64,000 bases of DNA, from assembly GCA_944372665.1 (NCBI GenBank), contig CALVZV010000002.1, positions 1 to 64,000 on the forward strand. Reading direction: 5' to 3'. The notes beneath the pieces were generated by a model that saw nothing but the letters and a program-made list of their open reading frames with translations, was not told the DNA's origin and did not search any database. This document shows positions 16,361 to 28,900 of this stretch, piece after piece. A program made the translations under genes and the position numbers. Origin of the DNA: an uncultured Clostridia bacterium (GTDB lineage Bacteria; Bacillota; Clostridia; Christensenellales; DTU072). Within the stretch, counting starts at the first letter, position 1, and the number at the start of each line of letters is the position of its first letter.

Positions 16361-17704
16361 ATGGAAAAGTACGATTTGATCGTGATAGGCGGCGGCCCGG
16401 CAGGGTATAAAGCCGCCGAAAAGGCCGCAAAACGCTTCAAGGTCGTGTTGTTCGAAAAGGAACAGCCGGGCGGCGTGTGCCTCAACAAAGGCTGCGTACC
16501 CACCAAATCGCTTATCCACGCGGCAAAGGAGCTTTATTCCTGCAGAAAACATGTCGGGCTCAGCGACGTGCCCGTATCCGCCGAGGAGGCTGCTAAAATG
16601 AAGGCGGCAAAGGAAAAGCACGTAAAGATCCTGCGCGCAGGCGTCGTCCAATCGCTGAAAAAAGCCGGGGTAACGATAGTGAACGGCAGCGCCGAAATAT
16701 CAGGAAAGCGCGGCGGCTTGTTCACCGTGGTTTCGGACTCGGCGGAAGCGGCTGCCGAAAGACTGCTGATAGCAACGGGCTCGTCGCCCGCGTTTCCGCC
16801 GGTAAAAGGGCTTAAAGAAGGATTGCGGCGCGGCAACGCGGTGGACAGCACGGGCGCGCTGGACGTCTCCTCGGTACCCTCGGCGTTCGCTGTCGTAGGC
16901 GGCGGAGTGATAGGCGTGGAAACGGCGTCGCTTTATGCAATGCTTGGATCCGAGGTCAGTCTGTTCGAAGCCGAAAACGAGCTCACGGCATCGCCCGACG
17001 CGGATTCGCGCGCGCTGATGAAAAAGACTCTGGAGCGGCTTGGCGTCAGGGTTTTTACGGGCGCGAAGGTTACCGAAATATCCGAAGACGGTCTGAGTTT
17101 TACGCTGGGCGGCGAAGAAAAAAAAGCGGCGGCGGAAAAGATACTGGTGTGTACCGGACGCAGACCCAACCTGGAGGGATACGGGTTGGAAAACCTTTCC
17201 CCCGAGACGGATCGCGGGATAGTATGCGACGAATATATGCGCACATCGGTACCCGGAATGTGGGTTGCGGGAGACGTAAACGGCAAAATGATGCTTGCGC
17301 ATAAAGCGTATCGCGAAGCTTCGGTCGCAGTGAGCGACATGTTCGGCGAGGACGAAAAGATGCGTTACGATTCGGTTATGTCCGTGGTTTACACGTCGCC
17401 CGAATTCGCCTCCGTGGGCGTTTCGGCGGAGAGCGCTTCGGTCAGGGCGTTTACCGTGCCCGCGTCGTATTCTCCGCGTTACGTGGCGGAGAGCGCCGAC
17501 AGGGACGGCTTTATCAAATTTATGATAGATACGGAAAAGGGCGTTTTGCGCGGCGCGCATCTGGCGCTGCCGTACGCGTCCGAGATAGTCGGCGCGCTTG
17601 CCGCTTTCATCCATCTGGGCACGCCGGTGAAACAGATAAAAAAGCTGTGTTTTCCGCATCCCAGCGTTTCCGAGCTTATTTCTTACATACCTTATCCCGA
17701 TTGA
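16361..17704 (+). CDS. Dihydrolipoyl dehydrogenase-like flavoprotein disulfide reductase
   Basis: FAD-dependent pyridine nucleotide-disulfide oxidoreductase, 447 residues, normally the E3 subunit reoxidising lipoamide. Visible in order: FAD motif GGGPAGYKAAE, redox-active pair in 'GGVCLNKGCVPTKSL' near residue 38 (CxxxxC), NAD motif GGGVIGVE near residue 180, 'GRRPNLEGYGLENL' near 265, 'VWVAGDVNGKMMLAH'-type FAD site near 305, and the C-terminal catalytic 'HPSVSELI'. No E1, E2 or lipoyl-protein gene is adjacent, so its complex must be encoded elsewhere, or it serves another partner. It has an AG-rich ribosome binding site (CGGAGG). Confidence 0.87.
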   Translation: MEKYDLIVIGGGPAGYKAAEKAAKRFKVVLFEKEQPGGVCLNKGCVPTKSLIHAAKELYSCRKHVGLSDVPVSAEEAAKMKAAKEKHVKILRAGVVQSLKKAGVTIVNGSAEISGKRGGLFTVVSDSAEAAAERLLIATGSSPAFPPVKGLKEGLRRGNAVDSTGALDVSSVPSAFAVVGGGVIGVETASLYAMLGSEVSLFEAENELTASPDADSRALMKKTLERLGVRVFTGAKVTEISEDGLSFTLGGEEKKAAAEKILVCTGRRPNLEGYGLENLSPETDRGIVCDEYMRTSVPGMWVAGDVNGKMMLAHKAYREASVAVSDMFGEDEKMRYDSVMSVVYTSPEFASVGVSAESASVRAFTVPASYSPRYVAESADRDGFIKFMIDTEKGVLRGAHLALPYASEIVGALAAFIHLGTPVKQIKKLCFPHPSVSELISYIPYPD

Positions 17705-17793
17705 ACCGGCGCCGCATTCGGCGCGGGCAAACGCTTTTAAGAGTGCACACTCCGAAATCATGCGGCATATATTGACGCATATTCGGAGGTTTC

Positions 17794-19791
17794 ATGAAAT
17801 ATTTCGGCACAGACGGTATTCGCGGTAAAAGCGCGATGTTCACGTCGGATTTTCTGGAAAAAACGGCGCAGGCGGTCAAGGCTTTTTACGGCAGGATCAG
17901 CGTCGTTGTCGCACGCGATACGCGGACGAGCGGAAAGAAAATAGTTTCGGTTTTGTCAAAATACCTCGCATCGGCGGGGATAAACGTGCTGGACGCCGGA
18001 ATGCTGCCCACGCCGGCGCTGGCTTTTCTGACAAAAGCCAAAAAAGCAGAGATAGGCATAATGGTGTCGGCTTCGCATAATCCTCCCGAGTATAACGGAC
18101 TTAAATTTTTCTCGGGAAAAGGCGCCAAGATCTCGACGGCTGAGGAAGAAGCTCTCGAAAAACTCATCGATACATCGGTTTTTCAGGCAGAGGAGGGCGG
18201 TTCGTACAGGGAATATGCCGACGGGCTGGAAGACTACCTCGGATTCGTGCGCCGTTCGTTTTCACCCGATCTTAAAGGACTGAAGGTCGTTCTGGACGGC
18301 GCGTCCGGGGCGGCAGGGAGCGCCGCGGTGGCGCTGTTCCGCGGTCTGGGGGCATCGGTCACGGCGCTCAACGCGGAAGGCGACGGCTCAAGGATCAACG
18401 TCGGCACTGGCGCGGCGCACCCCGAATACATTATCGGGGAATCGCTGAATTCGGACGCGGACATAGCTTTTTCCTACGACGGAGACGGCGACAGGGTGAT
18501 AGCCGCCGTCAAAGGCGCGTGCATTGACGGCGACAATATGATGTATGCGGCGGCAAAATATTTTATGGAGAAAGGCAGACTGAGCCCTCCCGTGCTTGTC
18601 GGAACGGTGATGACGAATCTGGGCGCGGAAAAGGCACTGAACGCGCTTGGCATAAAACTTTTAAGGACGCCCGTGGGCGACAAATACGTGTCTATGCTGA
18701 TGGAAGAGGGCGGCTATCCGATAGGCGGAGAAAGATCGGGACACATAATCTTTTCGGATTTCGCAGCTACCGGCGACGGCATACTGACATCGCTCATAAT
18801 CGCCGCCGTGGCAAAGGAAAAAAACGTCTCGGAGTATGCCGATTACGGCGAATATCCCACGGCGTCGGACGAGATCAAGACGGACGAACGCGGCAAACGC
18901 GTGTTCGAATCCAGCCCCGAAATAGCGGCGTTTAAAGCCTTTCTGGAATCGGAAGGCAACGGCAGGATAATAGCGCGTCCCTCCGGCACCGAGCCCGTGA
19001 TAAGGCTGACCGCGGAGGATCCGGACATGTCCGTCGCCAGAAGATCAGTCAGACGTTTAAAAGCGTACGCGTCCAAAATCATCGAACTTGAGTCTGAAGT
19101 AAAGGCTACCGAAAACGAATATAAGGTGACCCGAAATTTCAAAACAAGCGATAAGAAACTGAAAGAAGCGGAGGAGGCGGGCGCCGTGGTGCTGTCGCCC
19201 GAAACGACGTTCATAGCCGATTCGGTCAAGCTGGGCAAAGGCGCTACGGTCTATCCCATGAACGTATTGACGGGCAATACCGCGATAGGCGAAAACAGCG
19301 TCATTTATCCGTTCTGCGAGCTTAACGACACCGTCGTCGGAGAGGGGTGCGAGGTGCGTTCGACTTTTGCGACCAAGGCTGTGATAGGCGCACGTACGTC
19401 GGTAGGACCCTTCGCGTGCCTGAGGGCGGGAGCGCATATAGGCGCCGGCTGCAGGATAGGCGACTTCGTGGAGGTCAAAAACTCCGTGTTGGGCGACGGC
19501 GTAAAAGCCGCGCATCTGACCTATATCGGCGACGCGGACGTCGGCGGGGGCACCAACGTCGGGTGCGGCACGGTATTTGCCAATTACGACGGCGTCGGGA
19601 AAAGACGTTCCAGGGTGGGGGAAGGCGTTTTTATAGGCTGCAATTCCAATTTGATAGCGCCCGTGGACGTGGGCGACGGCGCGTATATAGCCGGCGGCAG
19701 CACGGTCACGGACGACGTGCCCGAGGACGCGCTGTGTATCGCCAGAGCGCGTCAGTGCGTCAAAAAGGATTGGCGCAGAAAGCCCGAATAA
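17794..19791 (+). CDS. Fused phosphoglucosamine mutase (GlmM) and glucosamine-1-phosphate N-acetyltransferase (GlmU C-terminal half)
   Basis: A 665-residue two-enzyme fusion for UDP-GlcNAc synthesis. Residues 1 to about 425 are GlmM: 'KYFGTDGIRG' start, phosphoserine loop 'VSASHNPPEYNG' near 92, metal loop YDGDGDRV near 228, sugar loop 'GGERSGHIIF' near 308 and phosphate loop 'RPSGTEPVIRLTAE' near 395. Residues about 465-665 are a left-handed beta-helix matching the GlmU acetyltransferase: 'IGDFVEVKNS', 'AAHLTYIGDADVG' with the catalytic His, 'GCGTVFANYDG' and 'FIGCNSNLIAPV'. A charged linker (about 440-462) joins them. The GlmU uridylyltransferase domain is absent. The protein would convert GlcN-6-P to GlcNAc-1-P; the last, UTP-dependent step must come from another protein. 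CGGAGG precedes the ATG. Confidence 0.92.
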   Translation: MKYFGTDGIRGKSAMFTSDFLEKTAQAVKAFYGRISVVVARDTRTSGKKIVSVLSKYLASAGINVLDAGMLPTPALAFLTKAKKAEIGIMVSASHNPPEYNGLKFFSGKGAKISTAEEEALEKLIDTSVFQAEEGGSYREYADGLEDYLGFVRRSFSPDLKGLKVVLDGASGAAGSAAVALFRGLGASVTALNAEGDGSRINVGTGAAHPEYIIGESLNSDADIAFSYDGDGDRVIAAVKGACIDGDNMMYAAAKYFMEKGRLSPPVLVGTVMTNLGAEKALNALGIKLLRTPVGDKYVSMLMEEGGYPIGGERSGHIIFSDFAATGDGILTSLIIAAVAKEKNVSEYADYGEYPTASDEIKTDERGKRVFESSPEIAAFKAFLESEGNGRIIARPSGTEPVIRLTAEDPDMSVARRSVRRLKAYASKIIELESEVKATENEYKVTRNFKTSDKKLKEAEEAGAVVLSPETTFIADSVKLGKGATVYPMNVLTGNTAIGENSVIYPFCELNDTVVGEGCEVRSTFATKAVIGARTSVGPFACLRAGAHIGAGCRIGDFVEVKNSVLGDGVKAAHLTYIGDADVGGGTNVGCGTVFANYDGVGKRRSRVGEGVFIGCNSNLIAPVDVGDGAYIAGGSTVTDDVPEDALCIARARQCVKKDWRRKPE

Positions 19792-19838
19792 GCGGTCGCG
19801 CGCGCCGCGCGGCGGTAAAAGTAAAGCAAAAGATATCG

Positions 19839-19864
19839 GAAGCGCTTGCGGGGCGCTTCTTTAT
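19839..19864 (+). terminator. Terminator after the GlmM-GlmU fusion gene
   Basis: Stem GAAGCGC / GCGCTTC (19839-19845 with 19853-19859) followed by TTTATT. Confidence 0.75.
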
Positions 19865-19874
19865 TATATATAAT
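19846..19874 (+). promoter_or_regulatory. Possible promoter of the giant surface protein gene
   Basis: A perfect TATAAT (19869-19874) lies 17 bases after TTGCGG (19846-19851). The -35 overlaps the preceding terminator loop, so only the -10 is convincing. The start would be about 50 bases before the ATG at 19931, which has AAAAAAGGAG before it. Confidence 0.45.
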
Positions 19875-19930
19875 CTATCTATAAACGCGACGCGCGTATT
19901 ATTGTCGCGGAAAAAAGGAGTTCGACTCTT

Positions 19931-22900
19931 ATGGCACGTTACAGGATCCCCGGAAAACATTACACGAAAAGGAGCATTTTAGGCATAACTTTACTGGTTG
20001 TAGCCGTTGCCGCGCTGGTAGCCGCGTGCGTAGCCGCCGCGGTGTTGCCGACGATGGTGGAAGGTCACGAGGGATCCGATCTTGCTGCGGGCACTTATGT
20101 CCGTCCCACCGTGCAGGCCATAGTAGTCGAAAACGAAGGCAGGATCAGCATCAACGCCGACCTGACCCAGGTGTTTGCGACCGTCCAGTACAGCGACGGG
20201 ACCTCGGAACAGGTCGCTCTCTCCGAAATGATAGTCGAAGGTCTGGATCTGAGTCAGGTTCAGAAGCTGGACAACGTGATTTTGGATTACGGCGGTTTCA
20301 AGCAGACGGTAAGCTACGAAGTCGTGCCGACGACTCTGACGGTAACGTATCTTGCGTCTTACGGCGGCAGGATCGAAGGCGACAGCGAACAGTCGGTTGT
20401 CGCGGGCGGCGACGCCACCACGGTGAACGCCGTGCCTGCGGAAGGATATAAGTTCCTCAGGTGGAGCGACGGATATCCTTACGCGTCCAGGCGTGACAAG
20501 GAGATCAGCCGCACCATGACCATCACCGCCGTGTTCACCAAACAGACCTTTACCGTCATTTTCTATTATCCCGACGGCACGACCGCCAGGGAAGAAACGG
20601 TGTTTTACGGCTCTCAGCCCACGAATGTCCCCAGAGCCGACGAAAGCAATATGCAGCTTTACGGATACAAATTCACAGGCTGGGACACCAACTACACAAA
20701 CGTGACGGAGGACCTCAACATCAGACCGATCATGGTCAAGGACGCCGTCGATCTGGAGGTCGAATTCACCTCGGACGGCAGCGGTCCGCTGGGCTACATA
20801 GAGGATCTGGAACCGTATTATCCCAAAGGACAGCAGTCGGTCCTGCGCGTCAGGGCTAACGACAGCAGGATATTTACGGGCTGGGAAATCCTCAATTTCG
20901 ACGGCGAGTGGGTCGAGGTGGCTCCCGAAGGAGTCAGCCAGCAGATAGAGCTTGCCGACGGAAGTTTCGTTATGTTCACCTCTGCCAGGACGGGGACAAG
21001 CGAGGAGTACACGCTGTCGTTTACATTGCCCTCCGATTCGTATTCGACCACGGCGGGCATCATCTATTCCATGAAGATGCGCGCGGACTTTGTCTACAAG
21101 GAGAGCGTTATTTCCTTTGCCAGCAACGGCGCGCCCGTTTCGAATCTTCCTTCGGTGATACTTCAGTACGGCGATCCCATCGGCGGAGTATTCGACGTCG
21201 AGGATCTGTCGGTGATAGCTCTCGGAGGATTTACTTTCGGCGGCTGGTACTACGAGACCGAGCCCGACGGCACGCCCGTCGTGCTGACCAACGACGCGAT
21301 AATAGAACGAGACGTCACTTTGACTGCGCACTGGATCAGGAACGTATATACCGTCGTGTTCAAACTCGACGGGGTGGAAAACTTCAACGACTTTACGACT
21401 TTGCCGGGATATGACGCGGAAGCGGGCGGAATAGTGCTCACGGCGGAATATCAGACCGCCGTGGCGGGCGCGCTGACGGGAGAATTCCCCGCAGTGACGC
21501 CCGAAAAGACCGACTATGTGTTCGACGGCTGGTTCGTGTCGGATATGGGCGAAGCCACTTCCGTAGCGGTGACGCGTGAATATACGGTATCCGGAAACGT
21601 GGACGTCATACCCGTTTTCAGCGTCATAACCAAGGACTTTTCCGTGTCGCTGAAGGGCGCGGGCGCCGTGTACGTGATAAGTGACGCCGGGATGGCGACG
21701 TCACCCGTTCAGGGCGTTGTCAAGGTCCCCGTCAACGAGGATTTCAGATACGCCGTCGTGCCCTCCGCGGGCTATATCGTAACTTCCGTACGGCTTAACG
21801 GCGAAGTGGTTGCCGAAGGCGACGTTCAGCTTTCCGACAACAGATACGTCGGCACCATCGAAGTCAATACGATAGTGACGGCTTCTCAGCTTAAACTGGA
21901 AGTCGATTTCGAACTGGTTTCGTATTCGGTGAACGTGGCTAACGGCTCCACGGGTCTGGCTGGAACCGTCGAGTATTACGTTTCGGGCACGTCGGGAGAC
22001 GGCAGCTGGACGACGAACGCTTCTTCGGCGTTTACCGTGTCCGTACCTTCGGGCGGCAGTCTGGTGATGCGTATAACCGCGCCCGAAGGCAATTTCGTTT
22101 CTTCGCTGAGCGTCAACGCTCTTGCCGAAGCGCTGCCCGCCGACGCGGAGACTTACACTTTCACCGTTGCCGACGTGATAGCCAATACCTCGGTGGAAAT
22201 AGGCTACCGCGGACTTTATTATACCGTGACGCTGCCCGAGAGCGTGGAAAACGCCGCCATAGAAGGGCCGACGGAAACGTCTTTCCAGAAAGGCACCGAC
22301 CCCGGCAACTATATCGTTACGGCGGATACGGGATATTATATTTCGGCGATCAGGGTCAACGGCACGGTTCTCGATCCGTACGTTTATTTCTCCTCCCAGA
22401 TCAGCGGCGGTTGCCACATAGTCGGATTCCGCGTCAACGACGAGGAAGTTTCCGAATATTTCGGTTCGGGCGATTACCGTATCACCAGAGTCGAATTTTA
22501 TATAGACTCCATTTCCAGGAACACCGAGATAGAAATAGAAACCGCGCAGCTTTATTACCGCATCAATACCAGCTATTACGGCGGAGAAGGCAGCGTTACC
22601 GAGAGTTTCGTAGTCGGATACGGCGACATAGCCGAAGTGGTCGCAAAGACCGACAACACCTATTCCGTGGCTTCGGTGGAGGTCAACGGCGAGGTGGAAA
22701 ACTATCCGCCCAGACTCAACAGCGTCACTTATACCACCCCCGAAGTCAAACGCGATTATTACATAGTGTTCAGCTTCATCAGGGCGCTGCAGACCGTCAC
22801 GTTCACCACCAACGATACCGACATGAAGCTCAGCTATAACGGTTCTGACGTGTTCGTCGGCGCCATGACGTCTGTGGCGGACATTCCGCGCGGGTCCTCG

Positions 22901-25900
22901 CCCGTTTTCGTGGTCACCGCGCCCGAGGACGCCACACTCGATTCGATCACCGTCTATACCGCCGCCGGGACTTCGTATCCCGAGGTGATAGGCTACGGCG
23001 TGACTTCGCATACGATGACGTTCGACGCCATAGAATCCGATTATACCGTCGAAATAGCGTTCAGCGAGGTTTCGTATTACGTTACCGCCGTCGTTGAGGA
23101 CGGCAACAATTCTGCGGTCACTTTGTTCGGCAGCACCGTCATGGGCGACGAGCTGCTGCAGGAAACCGCTCCTTACCGTGCAGCATATAACGGCAGCGCC
23201 ACGATCAACATCAATATAGTTGCGACCAGGACGCTGACCATAGACGACGTTTCGGTCGTGAACGTCTCCGGCGGCGACTATTATTATGTGGCGTCGTCCA
23301 CCGGTATTTCAGGCGCCGATTACGGCGCGTACACGCTGGAGAACGTCTCCGGCGGCGTCATCACGGTCAGCGTGTACGGTATACGTTCCGACGTCAGGGT
23401 ATTCCTCAACTTCCGTGACAATAACGCCTCGGACGGCACGGTCAAATTCGGGTCGATGGGTTCCGGCGCGTTAAGCGCTTCCGGCGGCGGCGCCGAACTC
23501 ACAAGCGGCAGCGCGCTGGCAGTCGGCACCGAAATCCGATTCGAAGCAGAAGCTTATGCCGGCGCGGTGCTGGAAGGCTATTTGGTCAACGGACAGTTCA
23601 CGCAGGCGTCCGAAACTTTGGACTACACGGTCGGCGAAGGTCTTAACAGCGTTTATGCGCTGTTCGGAGAAGTGCGCCGTTATATCAACGTCAATCTGTC
23701 TTCCGGCTCCGGCACCGTCAATTCCGACGCGGTCTACGTATCCGACGGAGAGGGCTTCAGCGTCCGCTTTATCCCTGCCGCAGGATATTCGTTGGGTAGT
23801 TTCTATGTGTCTTACGGCTCTACTTCCAGACGCGATCCCGGCACCACCGAAATAGAAACTTATCCCGGCGGCGTGGTCCAGTGGAACTTCCCCGCCGGCA
23901 CGGTATACGACGGCGACGTCACCGTACACGCCGCGTTCACGACAAACAACTATACGCTTTCCATATCGTATTCTTCCGGCGGCACCGTCGGCGGCAGCGA
24001 ACAGGGCAGCAACTACGTTTATTCCAGCGCCGTGTCGATGAATATAGAAGCCAACCCCGGCTACTATATCAGCTCCGTCACCGTCGGCGGACTTTCGTAT
24101 GCTCCGTCGCAGCTGTCCGGCGCGCAGCTTGACAGCTCTACCAACTGCTTTGTTTCGGGTACGCTCAATTTTAAGATCACCGGCGACACGCTGGTCAGGA
24201 TAGAGTTCTCGCCCAACGCTTACACCCTGATAATTTCGGATACGCTGGGCGGCGTGACCTACGTAATGACCGACGCCGAGAACGGCTCGGGCTACGAGAA
24301 CACCGACTCCGTCACGTTCGGTGCGGAGGAGAATCTGCGCCTCAGACTTAACGCGGAAGAAGGATATCACATCGCCGAAATCATCGTGAACGGCGTTAGT
24401 ATCTGGGATTGGCAGATAAGCGGCGTTGACGAGAACGAGATGACCGAAATATATTACGACCTCGGCAGACGCAGCAGCTCCCTGAGCGTCCGCGTCGTAT
24501 ACGAGATCAACAAATACTACATCGACGTCAACGGGTTCAACTCCAGCCCCAACTTCGCTTCGCGAGACACCGATCCCTCAACTTACGGTACTGTTAGCGT
24601 GACGGGCTACGTTTCCGACGCCGACGGCATCTATACCGGCATATCTCACGGCAGCGATATAAGAGTGGTCGTCACTCCCAGAAGCACGCGCGGATATTAC
24701 GTCGAAAGCGTGGTCATATATTACGTCGAACCGGGCGGCAAAGAGGGTATAATAACGCTTTCGCGCGAACAGATGCCCGTAACCGGCGGCGCCTATCTGA
24801 TAGAGAATGTTTCATTCGACATAACCTCCCTTAGCGTAGAATTCAAGCGATATCAGTACAGTTTCGACATTTCCGAATCCGATATCAATATCAACCTCGA
24901 ATACCAGCCTTCCGGACTGTATGCGTTCAACGGCGCGGTGACGGTGACTTTCTATAATCCTTATGACCGCAACGCCGAAGTAATCATCGAAAACGGTATG
25001 TACGAGTACGGTCTGAACTATACTCTGACCGCCGATCCCGGAGCGGGATACGAAAGGACGGGTCTCATAATCAACGGCGAGGATCGCATGTCCTCGGTAC
25101 GCAACAATGCGGTCTCCGGCGCGGTGACCTCAAACGTAGTGGCAAAAGCCGCGTTCGAGATCAAGCGTCATACGGTGGCTTTTGCCCTTCAGACGACCGG
25201 CGGAGCCATGGGCAGCATAATGCTGGAAGGCGATATGGATGACGGAAGCGTCTTCGTTTGGGCTCCCGAATATGCATTAAGCGGAGTCTATGTTCTCAAT
25301 TCGGGTATTATCTGGGCTGAGTACGACGGCAAGGAGACCGCCTTGACAGTGACCTACGGCACATCGCTCAGGTTTATCGCCACTCCCGATTTCGACAGCA
25401 GCGGAAGCATTATCGAATCGTTTTCGATATTCACCGATTCGGCTTTGCAGCGGGTCACCGTCGAGGACGCCACCCTCGCCAAGAGCGAAACGCATGCGAT
25501 CGCGGGCGAGACCTATGCCGTGGCGTCGTTTGCGGTAAAGTCGTATTACTTTACGGTGATTTCCGCAGAAGGAGGCAACCCGTCGGTGTCTTCCGCAACG
25601 GTGAAGTGGGGAGAAAACTTCAAATTCGGATACGAGCTGTATACGGGTTATGAAGTGGACGGCTATCACGAGGACGACGTATTCATCGTATCCGTGGACG
25701 GCACAGTGCTGCCGACCAACGAACTGAACGCGATACGCGCGGAGTTGTTCGCGGAAGGCGAAAAGCGCACCTATACTTTCGAAAACGTCAGGGCGGACTA
25801 TGTAATAACCATTTCTCCCGCGCGCAGAAAATACAGCGCGACCTTTACCGGCGGATACGCCCAAAGGCATTCCGACACCGTTTTTGCTGTCGCCGAGCTT

Positions 25901-28900
25901 TCCATAAGCGGCGGCAGATCGTTCAGTTCCCTCGATCTGGGCACCGGCTTGCCTCCCGAGGCATGGAAACCTTCCGGCGGCATCGGAGCCGATTACGACG
26001 GCATGCGCTTCAACGACAGGGTCACCGTAAAGCTTACTCCCGCCGAGGGATACAATCTCGTTGCCGCCACGGTAATAATGGGAGAAGCCGTATATACCGT
26101 AGAGGACTTCGTTTACGGCAACGGTTATTACACGCTGACGATAGACGCGGTCAAGGCTAATTTCGAAGTCAACGTGAAATACGAACTCAGGACCTACGAA
26201 GTGGCGTTCGCGTCGGCTTCCGGCGGTACCGTGGACGGCATAGAGTTTGTTGAAGGCGGCGGCAATTGGGTATCGGGCGAGAAGATAGGGCACCACTCCG
26301 TGATACGTATAGGGTTTACCGCGTATACGGGATATTATCTGTCCTCGCTCGCCATCAACGGTATATCCTACACGATAGGCTATAATAAGGGTGCGTATCA
26401 ATATAACGTGATCCCGACCAAGACCAACGACGGCATCTATGTTTATACGGCTACGTTCACCGTAAACGACGCTTTCGTCAATGCCATGCCGGTCATTTCC
26501 ATAGAGGCAGGTTTTTCGCCGCAGGCGTTTGCGCTGAGCCTGGTGATCAACCGCAAAGAGTTTGCCAACGGTTCCGGGGACGCTTCGATCAGGGTCTCTT
26601 CGGAATACGGTTCGGTCGAATACAATACAAAGGGCGGCACGCCTATACTCCATTCGTTCACGACGGGCTACGAGATCAAATCGCTGACGCTTTACAACAA
26701 CGCCAACTGGAGCGTGGACGTGTCCGGCGCCAGCAGAATTGGCACTCTGACGGGCGTGGCATACGGCGCAATGACGGGTAAAAACCAGTACGAAAAGCGT
26801 CCCGACGCGGATTACAACAATCTTGATCTGACGATGTATCTGGATATTTCGTTGGATTTCGGCGGCAAAGCGCTGTTCTCGTACCTGGATATTCACGATC
26901 CCGACCTGTCCACGCTGTATATGGTGTATGAGACGGAGCTTAGCAAATACAGCGTCAATTTCGTCGACAACAGTCTGGCATACATGGTGGCGGACGGCAC
27001 GGAATACAAGTTTACGTCCGAGGGCTCCGCTAACGGCTCATATTTCGTTAACGGCGTCAGCGTCGCTACCTATTCGATATCCTTCAGCGACGATTCGACT
27101 TCGCTTACGGGACACACTCACGGCTCCTTAGCGACTTTCAATGTACAGCTTTCGGACGCGGTCAATTACGTGTTCGAAGGTTTCCAGGAGTACCGTAACG
27201 GTACTTGGTCGTACGTCAGAAACGGAATAAACGGCATAACGGTCGCGGCAAACGGTCTGGAAATGAGATATACCATGACCTCCACGCGCACGTTCCGCGC
27301 GGTATTCTATCATATTTATACCGTGACGGTGGAAATTATGCCGAATTACAAATATATTTCAGGCAATTTCTCGTCCGCGAACCCGGACAGCATGGTGTAT
27401 CAGATCTACGCTTCGATAACGGCTTTGGCAAACTATGACGCTCAGGGCAATCCCGACAGGATACTGCCCGACATCGCAGCCAACAAGGACGGCGTGATAA
27501 CCGAAACGCTAGAGAACGGCGGCGCCAGGGGCGGAGCCGCGGTCTTCCGCATCAGAAGCGGAGCGGTGTTCACTCCGTTCGGAGCGGATACCGTTTCAAG
27601 CGTCAACCGCGCCAACATAGCTTTCTATACGACGCGTCTTTTCAACACGCTGCCGATACAGACCCTGAACGTCGTTTCGGATACTACGCTTTATGCGGGA
27701 GATCCGTCCATGGCGGTATATCTGAGCTTCCTGTCAGAAACCTACGGCGCTTCCAACTCCAACGCGGGCGGTAGCCTGAACGTGTCGCTCAGCTCCAACT
27801 CTTACCGCGTGTCCGCAGGCAGTGCGGTTACAATAGCGATAACTCCAAATTCGGGATACCGTATAGAGTCAGTAGGGTACCTGTTGGATACCGGAACGCC
27901 TGATTCCAACGGCAACAGGCGTTTTACCACGACGTATAAAACCTTTACTCCCGGCACGGGAGAGGAGAACTTCGCCTTGAGTGCTGCGGAAGCAAACGGC
28001 GTCGTCAGACTGAACGTGACCGTCACCGAAAACATGATCATTAAGATCAGGTACGTCAAGCAGGTGACAGTCGTGAGGACGGTGGCGCTGTTCGAAAACA
28101 AGACCGTCAAACCCGGATTCGCTACCGCGAGCGTATTCGAGGACAACACCTGGGTAGACAACACAAGGGTATTCGATTACGGCACGCAGGTCAACTTTAA
28201 AGTCGTGGAAGGTCTTGCCAACGCCGCCAACGTAAACGTGGGGTACGATACGCGTTACCGTTTTATGGGATATATGATAAACGGCGTTATGCAGTACAAC
28301 GACCTTACGCGCGGCTATCCAGGCTCAGCCGAAAGCAGTTTCGTACTGGACGATCTGGGCGGCAAACTCAACGGCGCCACGATAACCAACGTAAGCACTT
28401 CCGGTGGCACGGAATTCAGACTGGAAGTCGTGGCGGTTTACCAACCGGTATATACGATAGTCGCGGAGAATATCTACCGATATCAGGACGACAGCGGCGA
28501 ATGGCGTTATGAACCCGCCGGCGAAATAGTCGCTACCACTACGCTTTACAATTCGGAGCGTCCGCAGTACTATTCCAGTTCCACGCGCGTGGAGAGCTAT
28601 CTCGGCGGCGATCCCACCAAACAGACCATCCAGGTCATGGAACAGCTGAACGGGATCACCGGTGCGGCATATAACACGTGGAGCGACAATACGATCACGC
28701 TTGAGTGGTCGGGGACCGGCAAGGAGGAAGGCTTCGAGCTGGTGGGCTGGCAGTATTGGTACTACCGCGGCGAGCAGTACGGCGGATGGAACTGGGGGCT
28801 TATTCCCGACGCGACGGGCAGCACGTACAACGCTGCCAAGAACAATTATACCTTCCCGGTTTCCGCGCTTTACGACGAATCGTATCTGAGGATGGTCAGC

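Noticed and set aside
21701-26896. Long minus-strand frames (about 436 and 539 codons) inside the giant gene
   Set aside because: They are antisense to continuous InlB repeats, show no family resemblance, and their composition is explained by codon bias on the plus strand.
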